A stretch of DNA of 64,000 nucleotides, from the NCBI RefSeq assembly GCF_019029495.1, contig NZ_JAERQM010000010.1:1-64000 (forward strand), given 5' to 3'. The stretch's first letter is position 1. Every line of letters begins with the position of its first letter. The notes beneath the pieces were generated by a model. It did no database searches and had not been told where the DNA came from. It worked only from the letters and a program-made list of their open reading frames with translations. Of this stretch, positions 19,865-29,692 are shown in pieces. This stretch comes from Falsiroseomonas oleicola (GTDB lineage Bacteria > Pseudomonadota > Alphaproteobacteria > Acetobacterales > Acetobacteraceae). The translations under genes were made by a program, and so were the position numbers.

Positions 19865-20656
19865 ATGGATCTTGGATATCAGGGGCGGCGCGTGCTGGTG
19901 GTCGGCGCCTCCACCGGCATTGGCTATGCCACGGCGAAGCTGCTGGTGGCGGAGGGGGCGGAGGTGATGATCGCCTCCCGCAACGCCGCCGCCATTGCCG
20001 ATTCGGCGGCGCGCATCGGCGCCGAATGCGGCCGCGCGCCGGCCACCGCGGTGGCGGACCTGACGCAACAGGGCGCGGCGGAACGACTGATGGCGGCGGC
20101 CCAGGCGCGCTGGGGCGGACTCGATGCGCTGGTCGATGCCGTCGGCGGGTCCATCCGTTCGGGCTTCGAGGCGCTGACGGATGAGGATTGGCTCGGCAAC
20201 TACCAGTTCAACGTGCTGTCGGCGGTGCGGGCGGTGCGCGCCGCCCTGCCGCTGCTGCGCCAGGGCCAGGCGCCCGCCATCGTGCTGCTCGGCGCGGCGG
20301 CCTCGCGCATGCCCTATCCGAACCAGATCGTCTCCAACGTCCACAAGGCGGGGCTGCTGGGCCTGACCAAGACGCTGGCCGGCGAATATGCGGCGGAGGG
20401 TATCCGCGTGAACTGCGTGGCGCCGGGCCGCACCCTGACTCGGCTGTGGCAGGACCGCGCGGAGAAACTGGCGGCGGAGCAGGGCCGCGCGGTGGCGGAG
20501 GTGATCGCCGAATTCGCCCATGAAATCCCGCTCGGCCGCTTCGCGACGGCGGAGGAGGTGGCGGTGATGGTGGTCTGGCTGTCGAGCCCGCGCGCCGCCT
20601 ATGTCACCGGCCAGACGGTGAATGTGGATGGCGGCATCGCGCGGGGCCTGTTGTAG
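19865..20656 (+). CDS. SDR-fold protein with atypical active site
   Basis: A 264-residue short-chain dehydrogenase/reductase fold. The cofactor motif VVGASTGIG (residues 12-20) and the C-terminal GIRVNCVAPG and VTGQTVNVDGG segments are intact. Where the family has Y-x-x-x-K, this protein reads SNVHK (Ser157, Lys161), and the usual catalytic Ser position 13 residues earlier is Ala. The redox activity is therefore questionable, although NAD(P) binding looks preserved. The start ATG 19865 has a GGGGAGG-type ribosome site. It is divergent from tctCBA, which suggests shared control and a related substrate. Confidence 0.8.
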   Translation: MDLGYQGRRVLVVGASTGIGYATAKLLVAEGAEVMIASRNAAAIADSAARIGAECGRAPATAVADLTQQGAAERLMAAAQARWGGLDALVDAVGGSIRSGFEALTDEDWLGNYQFNVLSAVRAVRAALPLLRQGQAPAIVLLGAAASRMPYPNQIVSNVHKAGLLGLTKTLAGEYAAEGIRVNCVAPGRTLTRLWQDRAEKLAAEQGRAVAEVIAEFAHEIPLGRFATAEEVAVMVVWLSSPRAAYVTGQTVNVDGGIARGLL

Positions 20657-20706
20657 TCCAGGCGCTGGCGCCAGGCGTGGCGGTTTCGGTTGTATTTCCG
20701 CCGTAA

Positions 20707-20860
20707 TCGAGTAAGCCCTGCCAGGCCGCGCCGCCCGCCAGGGTGGGCGCGGTGGGGGCTGTTCGGGCGCAGCCAGGCCGGCGCCTGCTGGTAAGCGGCT
20801 GCGCTGCCGGGCTGCTCGCCCGGGCCCTCTGCGATGCACCATCTGGGGACCCGCTGACGC
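20707..20860 (+). promoter_or_regulatory. Structured 5' leader of nhaA, riboswitch candidate
   Basis: Three consecutive hairpins lie before the start codon. The first pairs 20726-20732 with 20746-20752 (7 bp). The second pairs 20767-20774 with 20797-20804 (8 bp) and encloses a smaller AGGC/GCCT hairpin. The third pairs 20807-20812 with 20818-20823. GTAAGC (20711, 20791) and GCCAGGCCG (20720, 20772) each occur twice. Known nhaA-I and nhaA-II leader RNAs respond to lithium and control this gene in proteobacteria. Membership in such a class is suspected from the context only; I could not compare covariance models. Confidence 0.4.
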
Positions 20861-22069
20861 ATGGCCGAGACCAGCCCAAACCAACGCCGCCCCTTCTCGA
20901 TGCTGCGCAACTTCATGGATGGCGAGGCCTCCGGCGGCCTGGTGCTCATGGGGGCCGCCGTGCTGGCGCTGATCGTCGCCAACTCCGCCCTGGCGCCCAG
21001 CTACTTCGGCGCGCTCGGTGCCTATCTGGGCCCGCTGTCGCTGCTGCACTGGATCAATGACGGGCTGATGGCGGTGTTCTTCCTGCTGGTCGGCCTGGAG
21101 ATCAAACGGGAGGTTCTGGACGGCCAGCTTTCCACCTGGTCGCGCCGTGCCCTGCCGGGCATTGCCGCGCTCGGCGGCATGGCCGTGCCGGCGCTGATCT
21201 ACCTGGCCTTCAACGGCTCCGACCCCACGGCGGTGCGCGGCTGGGCAATTCCGGCTGCGACCGATATCGCCTTCGCGCTCGGCGTGCTGTCCCTGCTGGG
21301 TTCGCGCGTGCCGATCTCGCTCAAGGTGTTCCTGACGGCGTTGGCGATCATCGACGACCTGGGCGCCGTTGCCATCATCGCGGTGTTCTACACCGGCAAC
21401 ATCTCGATGCTCGACCTTGGCCTGGCGGCCGCGGTGATCGCCGGGCTGGTGGCGATGAACCGCGCCGGGGTGATGAAGCTGTGGGCCTATCTGCTGCTGG
21501 GCGCCGTGCTGTGGGTGCTGGTGCTGCGGTCGGGCGTGCATGCCACGGTGGCGGGCGTTCTGCTGGCCTTCACCATTCCGCTGCGGCCGGCCCCGGGGGC
21601 GCCGGACAACCTGGCACATTCGCCGCTGCACCAGTTGGAACACGCCCTGCACCGTTGGGTCGCCTTCCTGGTCATCCCGATCTTCGGCTTCGCCAATGCC
21701 GGGGTCAGCTTCGCCGGCGTCACACTGGCGACGCTGGGCAACAACCTGACGCTCGGCGTGGCGATGGGCCTGTTCTTCGGCAAGCTGGTCGGCGTCTTCG
21801 GCTTCGCCGCCATCACCATCCGCTCCGGGCTGGCGGAACTGCCGATGGGGGCGAGCTGGCTGCAGCTGCTGGGCATTTCCCTGCTCTGCGGCATCGGCTT
21901 CACCATGAGCCTGTTCATCGGCCTGCTGGCCTTCGCCAATGACCCGCATCTTCAGGACAATGTGAAGATCGGCATCCTGATGGGCTCGATCCTGGCTGGC
22001 CTGGCGGGGTTCCTGCTGCTGCGCCTGGTGCCGCGCCGCGTTCCGGCGCCAAAGACGGCGGAGGCCTGA
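20861..22069 (+). CDS. nhaA: Na+/H+ antiporter NhaA
   Basis: A 402-residue inner-membrane antiporter that exchanges internal sodium or lithium for protons. The expected 12-helix layout is visible. The ion-binding Asp pair lies in [15 protein letters not shown], and helix IV contains [14 protein letters not shown]. The length is close to E. coli NhaA (388). GGGGA lies 11 nt upstream of the ATG. The gene stands alone, behind a structured leader, and is convergent with the large sensor kinase. Confidence 0.95.
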   Translation: MAETSPNQRRPFSMLRNFMDGEASGGLVLMGAAVLALIVANSALAPSYFGALGAYLGPLSLLHWINDGLMAVFFLLVGLEIKREVLDGQLSTWSRRALPGIAALGGMAVPALIYLAFNGSDPTAVRGWAIPAATDIAFALGVLSLLGSRVPISLKVFLTALAIIDDLGAVAIIAVFYTGNISMLDLGLAAAVIAGLVAMNRAGVMKLWAYLLLGAVLWVLVLRSGVHATVAGVLLAFTIPLRPAPGAPDNLAHSPLHQLEHALHRWVAFLVIPIFGFANAGVSFAGVTLATLGNNLTLGVAMGLFFGKLVGVFGFAAITIRSGLAELPMGASWLQLLGISLLCGIGFTMSLFIGLLAFANDPHLQDNVKIGILMGSILAGLAGFLLLRLVPRRVPAPKTAEA

Positions 22070-22073
22070 TTCC

Positions 22074-22096
22074 AGCGGCCCTTCCGCGTGGCCGCT
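22074..22096 (+). terminator. Possible terminator hairpin after nhaA
   Basis: AGCGGCC and GGCCGCT form a 7-bp stem with a 9-nt loop, 5 bp after the nhaA stop codon. No T-tract follows, so termination is only suggested. Confidence 0.35.
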
Positions 22097-22190
22097 CCGG
22101 GTCGCCCTCGAACGGTCGTGCGCAGGGCACGCCTGCGTCGTGACGCCCATTCGGGTGCTCGAACCGGTCGAGAGGCAGGCCCGCCGAATT

Positions 22191-22259
22191 GAGGCGGCAC
22201 CCGCCCCGCCCTTCGCGGTCAGCCTGAGGCGGCGCCCGCCGCCGCCTTTCGCGGGTCAG
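22191..22259. repeat. Imperfect direct repeat of about 34 bp at the nhaA/kinase convergence
   Basis: The first copy, 22191-22222, starts GAGGCGGCACCCGCC and ends CTTCGCGGTCAG. The second copy, 22226-22259, starts GAGGCGGCGCCCGCC and ends TTTCGCGGGTCAG. The second copy overlaps the stop codon of the large kinase gene. It could be a local duplication or a pair of termination hairpins. Confidence 0.6.
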
Positions 22260-25200
22260 GCGCGGCGCGCGGCGCCCTCCGCCACCACCTGCTGCCCGGC
22301 CACATCCTCCAAAGCCTGTTCCAGGGTTTCCACGCGGATTGGCTTTTCCACATGGCCGTCCATGCCGGCCTGCTGGCAGGCCTCGATATCCTCCCGGAAG
22401 GCGCCGGCCGTCACGGCCAGGATCGGCACCATCCCGACCCGGCCAGGCAGGGCGCGGATGCGGCGCGTCGCTTCCAGCCCATCCATGCCGGGCATCTGCA
22501 CATCCATCAGCACGGCGTCATAGCTGCCGCCGCTGCGCGCCACCGCTGCCACCGCCGCGGCGCCATCCGCCACCAGATCCACCCGATGACCCACCGATTC
22601 CAGCGCCGCCCGCAGCAGCAGCCGGTTGGCCGCGACATCGTCCGCGGCCAGGATCCGCAGCGGCCGGCGTGCGGTGCCATGCGGCCGCCGCGGATATCCC
22701 GCCTCGTCCAGGACCTCCGGATTGGCCGGCGCGGTCGGCACCAGCTCGGGCAGCACGAGCGGTGGCGGCACGCGGCCGCTCGGGGCCGGGGGCAGGGCGC
22801 CTTCCGCCTGTGCCGCGGCTGGCGCGGGCAGTTCGAACCAGAACAGGCTGCCGCGCCCGCCCGGCCCCGGCTCATATTCGATCTGCCCGCCCAGCAGTGC
22901 GGCGAAGCGGGCCGAGACGGCAAGCCCCAGTCCCGACCCGGCCGCGCCGCTGCCATCCGGATCGTAGCGCACGAAATCCTGGAACAGCCGGCCATTCAGC
23001 AGGGGCGAGACGCCCGGCCCGGTATCGCTGACATCGAAGCGCAGCCGGCCCTCCAGCGGGCGGAAGACCCGCAGCGTGACGCCGCCCGCCTCGGTGAACT
23101 TCACGGCATTGCCGAGCAGGTTCAGCAGGATCTGCCGCACCCGCGCCCGGTCCATCAGCACCGCGCGCGGCACGTCGGCCGCGACCTCGATACGCAGCGT
23201 CAGGCCCTTCTCGTCGGCCGAGGGGCGCAGCAGCTCGACGCAGGACCGCGCCAGCGCCGCGGCATCCGAGGGCTCAAGCCGAGGGGCCTCGGCCCGGCCG
23301 GCCTCGATGGTGCTGATCTCCAGCAGCCGGCCGACCACGCCGGCCAGATGCTCCCCGGCGTCGGAGATGGTGCGCACCTGCTCGCGGTGGTCCGGCCCCA
23401 GGCTGCGGTCGCGCATCATGAGTTGCGCCCAGCCGAGGATGCCGTTCAACGGCGTGCGCAGCTCGTGGCTGGCGGCCGAAAGGAAGCGCGACTTCACGGC
23501 GCTCGCCGCCCGCGCGGTGTCCAGTGCCGAGGCAAGACGCGCCGCCATCACGTCCAGCCGGCTGGCCAGCGCCGCCAGTTCCGGCGTCGCCACCCGCATA
23601 TCCAGGCCGACCCGCGCGGAAAGGTCGCCATCGGCCAGCCGGTCCACGGTATGTCCCAGCCGGCGGATCGGCCGCAGCACCAGGAATTCCCCCATCGCCA
23701 GCACCAGCCCCACCAGCACCAGGCCGCCGATGCCCATCAGCAGGTAGGACAGCAGCCGGCGCTGTTGCACGGGGGCCAGCAGCACCGCCTCATCCACGCC
23801 GACAATCACCCGCGCGCCGCTGAGGCCGAGTGGCGCATAGCTGAACAGGCCCTCCACACCCGGGCGGATCGGCGCGCGCATCTGGCCGGGATTCGAATTG
23901 GCCAGCGCCGCGCGCGCCACCGGATGGTCGCTGACATCGCTGCCGATGCCCCAGCGCGCACGTTCCGTCGCATCCGCATCCGGCATATGCAGCCCGACCA
24001 GCCGCCCGGTCCCATCGATCAGGCCGATCCGGAAGGACGTCGGCGTGCTGGCCGTGAGGCGCCGCATCAGCCATGCGACGTCGAGGCCTGCGGACATCAC
24101 CCCGGTCAGCCCACCCTCGGCATCCTGGATCGGCCGGCCCAGATACAGCATGGGTTGCCCGTCGCCCGACAGCGGGCGGGTCAGGCCCGAGAGCACGTCG
24201 GTGCGGTCTCGCAGCGCCTGCCGGAAAGCCGGGCTGTTGGCCAGGTTGACCGGCGGCGTGCCGCGGCTGGTGCAGGCCGTCCAGCCATCGGGTCGCACCG
24301 TCGCCAGCGAATAAAGCCAGGCCGCGCCGCCGGTGACCTCCCGCAGCACATCGGTGCAGGCTGGCGCGGCCGCGCTGTCGCGCAGGCTGTCCAGCACCGC
24401 CGGAACGCGGGAGAGGGCACCGAGCAGCGCCTGCGCCTGCTCGACCAGCGTATCCATCTCCCGCGCGCCGCGTTGCGCCACCTCGGCGGCCTGGGCCTCG
24501 GCGGTGGCGATGCGGTCGCGCGCCTCGGTCTCCAGCAGCCAGGTGGCGAAGGTCAGCATCGGCAGCAGCGCCAGCAAAGCGAGACCCGCCCAGCGCAGCC
24601 GCACCTTGCGCACCCAGTTCGCGCGGCGTCCGGCCGCGCGTGAGCCGCTGCGGCCCGGGGTGGGGGGAATGGCGGGCCGCGGCGGCAGGATCCAGGCCGA
24701 AGACACCTGCGGCACGGCCTCTGGCACCGGCGGCACGGGGTGCGGCCGGCCGATAAGATAGCCCTGGATCAGGTCGCAGCCCTCGGCGCGCAGGTAGTCG
24801 AGCTGCGCCTGGGTCTCGACGCCTTCCGCGCAGGCCTTGATGCCGAGGCCGCGGCACAGCTGCAGCACCGCACGCACCACGTTGCGCGCCTTGTCGCTGC
24901 TGTCCATGTCGCGGATGAAGGAGCGGTCGAGCTTCACCTTGTCGAGCGGCAGGGTGTGCAGATAGCCGAGCGAGGAATAGCCGGTGCCGAAATCGTCGAG
25001 CGCGACGCGCACGCCGAGCACGTGCAACTCCTCGATCGTCACCGCCGCCGCCGCCTCATCCTTGATGAGGGTGCCTTCGGTCACCTCCAACTCCAGCCGG
25101 TCCGGCGACAGGCCGGAATCGCGCAGCATCGCGGCGACCAGGCCCGCCAGCCCACCGAGATGGAAGCGGGAGGCGGAGACGTTCAGCGCCACCTTGAGCT

Positions 25201-26569
25201 TGTGCGGCCAGGCGGCGGCCTGGCGGCAGCCCTCCCGCAGCACCCATTCATCCAGCATCCCACCCAGGCCGCAGGCCTCGGCGATGGGCACGAAGACGGC
25301 CGGGGAGACCGGGCCGTGGCCCGGGCGGTCCCAGCGCAGCAGCGCCTCGCAGCTCACGATCCGGCCGGTCTTCGCATCCGCAACCGGCTGCCACTCGAAG
25401 CGGAAGGCGCCATGGGCGAGGGCGCTGCGCAGGTCGCGTTCCAGCGCCTGGCGGCCGGCGAGCTGCCCCTCCATCGCCGGGTCGAAGCGCATCTGCTGGC
25501 CGCGGCCCTGGTTCTTCGCCGCATAGAGCGCATTGTCGGCCCGCCGCAGCAGCGCATCCGCGTCCAGCCCATCGGCCGGTGCCAGCGCATAGCCGACCGA
25601 GGTGCGGATCGGCACCGGCTGGCCTTCATATTCGAACGGCGCGCTCAGCGCCTCGATCAGCCGCACCGCCAGCGCATCGGCCTCTGCCGCCGTGGTGGGG
25701 CCGGACAGGATCACGGCGAATTCATCGCCGCCGAGGCGCGCCACCGTATCGGCCTGCCGCACCGAGGCGGTCAGCCGTCGTGCCGCTTCCCGCAGCAGGG
25801 CATCGCCGCCGGCATGGCCGAGCAGGTCGTTCACCGCCTTGAAGCGGTCGAGGTCCAGGCAGAACACCGCGAAGCTGTGCGCCTCCGGCCCCCTGGCGCG
25901 GCCGATCGCCTCCTCCAGCCGCTGTTCGAACAAAGGGCGGTTGCCGAGGCCGGTCAGCGGGTCGCGCAGCGCCGCCGACTGCGCCGATTCGAGGCTGCTG
26001 CGCAGTTCGATCGCCGCCGCCACGCCCTGGGCGATATCGGCCAGGGCGCGGGAGGCGGCCTCCGGCATCTGCCGTGGCAGGTTGTCCAGCACACAGAGCG
26101 TGCCGAGCGCATGGCCGGCGCGGTCGATGATCGGCGCGCCGGCATAGAAGCGGACATGCGGTGGGCCGATCACCAGTGGATTGTTCGCGAAACGCGGATC
26201 CTGCGCCGCATCCTCCACCACCATCACCCGCTCGGGCTGGAGGATGGCATGGGCGCAGAAGGAGCTGCGGCCTGGGATTTCCCGCAGCTCGACCCCAATC
26301 GCGGCCTTGAACCACTGCCGGTCCGCATCGATCAGGGAAACCATTGCCATCGGCGTGCCGGCGAGATGCGCCGCGAGGCGGGCAAAGGCGTCGAATCGGG
26401 CATCCTGCGCGGTGTCGAGGATCCCGGCCGCGTGCAGCGCCTTCAGGCGTTCGGTCTCGTTCGCGGGCAGTGCGGCCGGAGCCAAGGCGATCCCTCGCTT
26501 CTCTTCAAAGTGGCGAAAATCCAGCACAGACAACTCTAGGTAGCATGAAACTGTAGATTTCTCGTGCAT
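22256..26569 (-). CDS. Fusion of GAF-GGDEF-EAL module with membrane hybrid histidine kinase
   Basis: One uninterrupted 1437-residue frame. GAF about 40-190. GGDEF about 200-355, with intact GGDEF (280-284) and inhibitory-site RQAD (271-274). EAL about 375-610, with EALLRW, NVSASRF, EVTEGTL, DDFGTG, KLDRSF, AEGVE and QGYLIGRP, so both cyclase and phosphodiesterase sites look competent. A Pro-rich linker (612-650) leads to TM1 (about 660-678), an extracytoplasmic Cache-like domain (680-930), TM2 (about 940-962), HAMP, HisKA (His1035 in [10 protein letters not shown]), HATPase (N box [22 protein letters not shown]) and a receiver (Asp1356, Lys1409). c-di-GMP turnover and phosphorelay are thus joined in one chain. 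ATG 26569 lacks a clear ribosome site; a start nearer residue 15-34 is possible. Confidence 0.85.
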   Translation of the reverse strand: MHEKSTVSCYLELSVLDFRHFEEKRGIALAPAALPANETERLKALHAAGILDTAQDARFDAFARLAAHLAGTPMAMVSLIDADRQWFKAAIGVELREIPGRSSFCAHAILQPERVMVVEDAAQDPRFANNPLVIGPPHVRFYAGAPIIDRAGHALGTLCVLDNLPRQMPEAASRALADIAQGVAAAIELRSSLESAQSAALRDPLTGLGNRPLFEQRLEEAIGRARGPEAHSFAVFCLDLDRFKAVNDLLGHAGGDALLREAARRLTASVRQADTVARLGGDEFAVILSGPTTAAEADALAVRLIEALSAPFEYEGQPVPIRTSVGYALAPADGLDADALLRRADNALYAAKNQGRGQQMRFDPAMEGQLAGRQALERDLRSALAHGAFRFEWQPVADAKTGRIVSCEALLRWDRPGHGPVSPAVFVPIAEACGLGGMLDEWVLREGCRQAAAWPHKLKVALNVSASRFHLGGLAGLVAAMLRDSGLSPDRLELEVTEGTLIKDEAAAAVTIEELHVLGVRVALDDFGTGYSSLGYLHTLPLDKVKLDRSFIRDMDSSDKARNVVRAVLQLCRGLGIKACAEGVETQAQLDYLRAEGCDLIQGYLIGRPHPVPPVPEAVPQVSSAWILPPRPAIPPTPGRSGSRAAGRRANWVRKVRLRWAGLALLALLPMLTFATWLLETEARDRIATAEAQAAEVAQRGAREMDTLVEQAQALLGALSRVPAVLDSLRDSAAAPACTDVLREVTGGAAWLYSLATVRPDGWTACTSRGTPPVNLANSPAFRQALRDRTDVLSGLTRPLSGDGQPMLYLGRPIQDAEGGLTGVMSAGLDVAWLMRRLTASTPTSFRIGLIDGTGRLVGLHMPDADATERARWGIGSDVSDHPVARAALANSNPGQMRAPIRPGVEGLFSYAPLGLSGARVIVGVDEAVLLAPVQQRRLLSYLLMGIGGLVLVGLVLAMGEFLVLRPIRRLGHTVDRLADGDLSARVGLDMRVATPELAALASRLDVMAARLASALDTARAASAVKSRFLSAASHELRTPLNGILGWAQLMMRDRSLGPDHREQVRTISDAGEHLAGVVGRLLEISTIEAGRAEAPRLEPSDAAALARSCVELLRPSADEKGLTLRIEVAADVPRAVLMDRARVRQILLNLLGNAVKFTEAGGVTLRVFRPLEGRLRFDVSDTGPGVSPLLNGRLFQDFVRYDPDGSGAAGSGLGLAVSARFAALLGGQIEYEPGPGGRGSLFWFELPAPAAAQAEGALPPAPSGRVPPPLVLPELVPTAPANPEVLDEAGYPRRPHGTARRPLRILAADDVAANRLLLRAALESVGHRVDLVADGAAAVAAVARSGGSYDAVLMDVQMPGMDGLEATRRIRALPGRVGMVPILAVTAGAFREDIEACQQAGMDGHVEKPIRVETLEQALEDVAGQQVVAEGAARRA

Positions 26570-26627
26570 GGAATGCCAGCGGCAGCGATGTAGGAAATGG
26601 TTGTAATTTGTCTGCGCCGGGCATCGC

Positions 26628-26658
26628 CGGTTTCGAGCCGGCGGGTTTCGAGCCGGCA
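26628..26658. repeat. Short tandem repeat between the two kinase genes
   Basis: The 15-base unit GGGTTTCGAGCCGGC occurs twice in near-identical tandem form just after the stop of the upstream kinase gene. On the minus strand the GCCGG/CCGGC ends can pair, so it may serve as a weak terminator between the two co-oriented kinase genes. Confidence 0.5.
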
Positions 26659-26663
26659 GGCTT

Positions 26664-28382
26664 CTAGCTGGCCGGCACCAGCAGATGGATGGTGCTGCCG
26701 CGCCCCGCGGTGCTCTGCGCCGTCAAGGCTCCTCCGGCGCGACGCAGGAAGGCGGCGACCATCGCGAGGCCAAGGCCGGTGCCGCGTCCCACGGGCTTGG
26801 TCGTGAAGAACGGCTCTCCCAGCCGCGCCAGCACCTCCGGCGGCATGCCATGGCCCGAATCGCTCACGCTGATGCGCAGATAGGCCCCCGGCGGCAGATC
26901 CGGCGCGTCGCGCGGGGTGGGGGGGGCCGAGAGGCGGTGCGCGGTGATCCGCACTTCACCACCCTGTGGCATGGCATCCCGCGCATTGGCCGCGAGGTTG
27001 ATCAGCGCCGTCTCCAGCTCCGCCCGGTCCAGCCCCGGCGCGCTGCGCAGGCCGGGCGGGACCTCGCAGCGCACCCGGATGCCGGCACCCAGGGTCGCGT
27101 TCAGCAGCAGGGCAAGCTCGCGCAGCGAGGCGCTGACATCGATCGGCTGGGCGGTTGTCAGGGCCACCGGGTCGATGCGGCGCGTGGTGTCCAGCAGCCG
27201 GCGCGACAAGGCGGTGGCACGTTCCGCATGGCGCGCGAGGTGCCCGGCCACCTGGCGCACCCGCTCCTGATCCTCCGCATGGCGGTCCAGCAGACGGGCG
27301 GCGGCGACGACCGATTGGGTGATGTTGCCGAAATCATGCGCCAGCCCGCCGGCCAGCAGCCCCAGCGTCGCCTGGCGTTCGGCCCCGCGTGCCCGGGCCT
27401 CGGCCAGGCTGCGGCTGCGCATGGCGCGTTCGGCCTGCCAGATCGCCGCCAGCAGCAGCGCGATGCCGAGGCCCGCCCCCACCAGCGGCCCCAGCATGCG
27501 GCGCGCCCATTCCCGCAGAAGCGCCTGTTCCGACAGCCCATAGGCGATGCCGATATCGTGCCGCAGCAGCCGCCGGAAGGCGGTGAGCCGCGCCACGCCA
27601 TCGACGGGTGAGGGGCCGCGCAGTGTCGCCACATGGCCCCGTCGCAGCGCCCGCAGCATGTCCCCGGCCCGGCGCGGCAGGGCGGCGCCCTCCGGACTTC
27701 CCGGCGCCGGCACCGCCGCCAGCACCGCGCCGTCCAGGCGGAACAGGGTCACGGCATCCTGCGGGGTTTCCAGGATGCTGCGATAGAAGGACTGGAAATT
27801 GGCGGGCCAGAGCGCCGCCAGTATCGCGCCGCCATCGCTCATCCCATCCGCCCGCGCGCGCGGGCGGACCAGCGGAAAGACCAGCGTGCCGGAATCCGCA
27901 TCCCGCACCACCTGTCCGATGAAGGGGGCGTCGCGGATGGGGGAGCCGGCCGGCAGGGCCGCGACATAGTCCTGCCCCGACACGTCCTGCGCGGGCGCGT
28001 CCAGTGTTCGGGCCGAGGACATCACCTGAAGTCCGCCCGGGTCGATCAGCGCCAGGCCGCCGGAATTCTGGTTCACCGCATCCAGGGCGCGCAGGAAATC
28101 GAACAGCGAGCGGTCCCCCGCCACAGCACCCCAGTCCTGGCCGAGCATGCGCTGCTCGATGGCCGCGATGGTGAGCTCCTGCGCCTCGAAGGCGCGAAGG
28201 GCGTGTTCGTGCAGCATGTCCGCCACGCGCTGCACCCGCCCCCGCGCCGCCTGTTCCGCGGCGTGGTAGGTGCCGAAGCCGGTGGCCGCCAGCGCCGCCA
28301 GCGGCAGCAGGACCGCGAGCGCGCGCAGCAGCCTCAGCCCGCCGGCCCGGGCGGCCGGCGGGATGACGGGCTTGCCCCTCAC
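26664..28382 (-). CDS. Membrane sensor histidine kinase with Cache-like sensor
   Basis: A 572-residue kinase with TM1 (about 18-38), a periplasmic Cache-like region (about 40-290, with [12 protein letters not shown]), and TM2 (about 298-316). The phospho-acceptor is His349 in [14 protein letters not shown], an HWE/NtrB-like HDFxN box. The ATPase domain has the N box [19 protein letters not shown] and GTGLGLAMV. No receiver is fused. It lies directly upstream of the 1437-residue fusion kinase on the same strand (94 bp gap), whose receiver could be its partner. No separate response regulator is adjacent. Confidence 0.85.
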   Translation of the reverse strand: MRGKPVIPPAARAGGLRLLRALAVLLPLAALAATGFGTYHAAEQAARGRVQRVADMLHEHALRAFEAQELTIAAIEQRMLGQDWGAVAGDRSLFDFLRALDAVNQNSGGLALIDPGGLQVMSSARTLDAPAQDVSGQDYVAALPAGSPIRDAPFIGQVVRDADSGTLVFPLVRPRARADGMSDGGAILAALWPANFQSFYRSILETPQDAVTLFRLDGAVLAAVPAPGSPEGAALPRRAGDMLRALRRGHVATLRGPSPVDGVARLTAFRRLLRHDIGIAYGLSEQALLREWARRMLGPLVGAGLGIALLLAAIWQAERAMRSRSLAEARARGAERQATLGLLAGGLAHDFGNITQSVVAAARLLDRHAEDQERVRQVAGHLARHAERATALSRRLLDTTRRIDPVALTTAQPIDVSASLRELALLLNATLGAGIRVRCEVPPGLRSAPGLDRAELETALINLAANARDAMPQGGEVRITAHRLSAPPTPRDAPDLPPGAYLRISVSDSGHGMPPEVLARLGEPFFTTKPVGRGTGLGLAMVAAFLRRAGGALTAQSTAGRGSTIHLLVPAS

Positions 28383-28597
28383 GCGGGCGCCATCACCGCG
28401 CTGCGTTGCCCTGCGACGGAATGGCGCCGCGCCATTGGTGGTCTGGCGCGGCCGGCATGGGGTCGGGCTATCATCATGCTGGCGATATTAACCTGACCAT
28501 GGCCGGGGTGTAATCACCCGCGGTCCATCGCGTCGCGGCGCAATGCGCGGGCGGCGCGGTGATTTCATCGTCGCCGGACTTGCTGTAGAGCGCGCTG

Positions 28598-29692
28598 GTG
28601 AACGCCCTTCTGCCTGCCCGCCTGGCCATCATCATCCCCGTCTATGGCGAGGCGGCGAATGTCGCCCCGCTGGTCGCGCGGCTCGATTCCGCCCTGGCCG
28701 GTCTGGCCTGGGAGGCGGTGTTCGTCGATGACGACAGCCCCGATGGCACCGCCGCCGCGGCGCGCGCCATCGCCGCCACCGACCCCCGCATCCGCTGCAT
28801 TCGCCGTATCGGCCGGCGTGGGCTGGCTTCCGCCTGTATCGAGGGGTTCCTCTCCATCTCCGCGCCCTTCGTCGCCGTGATGGATGGCGATCTTCAGCAT
28901 GACGAGACCATCCTGCCGGCCATGTTGGCGGCGGTTGAGGCTGGCGCCGATATCGCCATCGGCAGCCGCCATGTCGCCGGCGGCGCGGCGCAGGGCGGGT
29001 TCTCGGCCGCGCGTGGCGCGCTCTCGGAAGGTGGCGCGGCGCTGGCGCGGTTGCTGCTGCCCGTGAAGGTCGCCGATCCGATGAGCGGCTTCTTCCTGCT
29101 GCGCCGCGACCTGGTGGAGGAGGTGGCGCCGCGCCTGGCCGCGCGCGGCTTCAAGATCCTGCTCGACATCCTGCTCTCGGCCCGCCGCAGGCTGGTGGTG
29201 GCGGAACTGCCCTACAGCTTCCGCTCCCGCCAGGCGGGGGAGAGCAAGCTGGATGCGACGGTACTGCTGGAATTCGGCGCGCTGCTGCTGGACAAGGCGA
29301 CGCGCGGCGCGGTGCCGCTGCGCTTTGTGGCCTTCGCGGCGGTCGGCGCCATCGGCTTGCTGGTGCATATGGTGGCGCTGGCCCTGCTGGTCGGGCCGCT
29401 GGGCTTTGGGCCGGCGCAATGGGCGGCGACCTTTGTCGCCATGACGGCGAATTTCGTGCTGAACAACCGCATCACCTATCGCGACGCCCGGCTGCGCGGG
29501 GGGGCGCTGTGGCGCGGCCTGGCGCTGTTCTACCTGGTTTGCGGCATCGGCGCGGCGGCCAATGTCGGCATCGCCGGGCTGCTGGTGCGCGATGGGCTGC
29601 TGGCCTGGGGTGCGGCGGGGGCGGCCGGCGCGCTGATCACCGTGGTGTGGAACTACGCGGTGTCCTCCACCCTGGTGTGGCGCGCCCGATGA
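28598..29692 (+). CDS. Polyprenol-phosphate glycosyltransferase (GT2) fused to GtrA domain
   Basis: A 364-residue protein. The GT2 domain (about 8-225) has LAIIIPVYGEAANVAPLV, DDDSPDGT and the metal-binding VMDGDLQHDE, as in dolichol-phosphate mannosyltransferase. The C-terminal GtrA-like domain (about 240-360) has four helices and NFVLNNRITYRD. It likely transfers a hexose to undecaprenyl phosphate at the inner membrane, with GtrA aiding flipping or anchoring. Translation starts at GTG 28598. Its stop overlaps the next start (ATGA); the partner is an ArnT-like transferase that would use the lipid-linked sugar. Confidence 0.88.
   Translation: MNALLPARLAIIIPVYGEAANVAPLVARLDSALAGLAWEAVFVDDDSPDGTAAAARAIAATDPRIRCIRRIGRRGLASACIEGFLSISAPFVAVMDGDLQHDETILPAMLAAVEAGADIAIGSRHVAGGAAQGGFSAARGALSEGGAALARLLLPVKVADPMSGFFLLRRDLVEEVAPRLAARGFKILLDILLSARRRLVVAELPYSFRSRQAGESKLDATVLLEFGALLLDKATRGAVPLRFVAFAAVGAIGLLVHMVALALLVGPLGFGPAQWAATFVAMTANFVLNNRITYRDARLRGGALWRGLALFYLVCGIGAAANVGIAGLLVRDGLLAWGAAGAAGALITVVWNYAVSSTLVWRAR

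Noticed and set aside
22352-26539. Two long plus-strand frames opposite the fusion kinase
   Set aside because: Low-complexity antisense translation; the minus strand has nine recognisable domains.
29419-29688. N-terminal extension of the ArnT-like protein
   Set aside because: It lies within the GT2-GtrA gene; the ATGA overlap at 29689 is the natural start.
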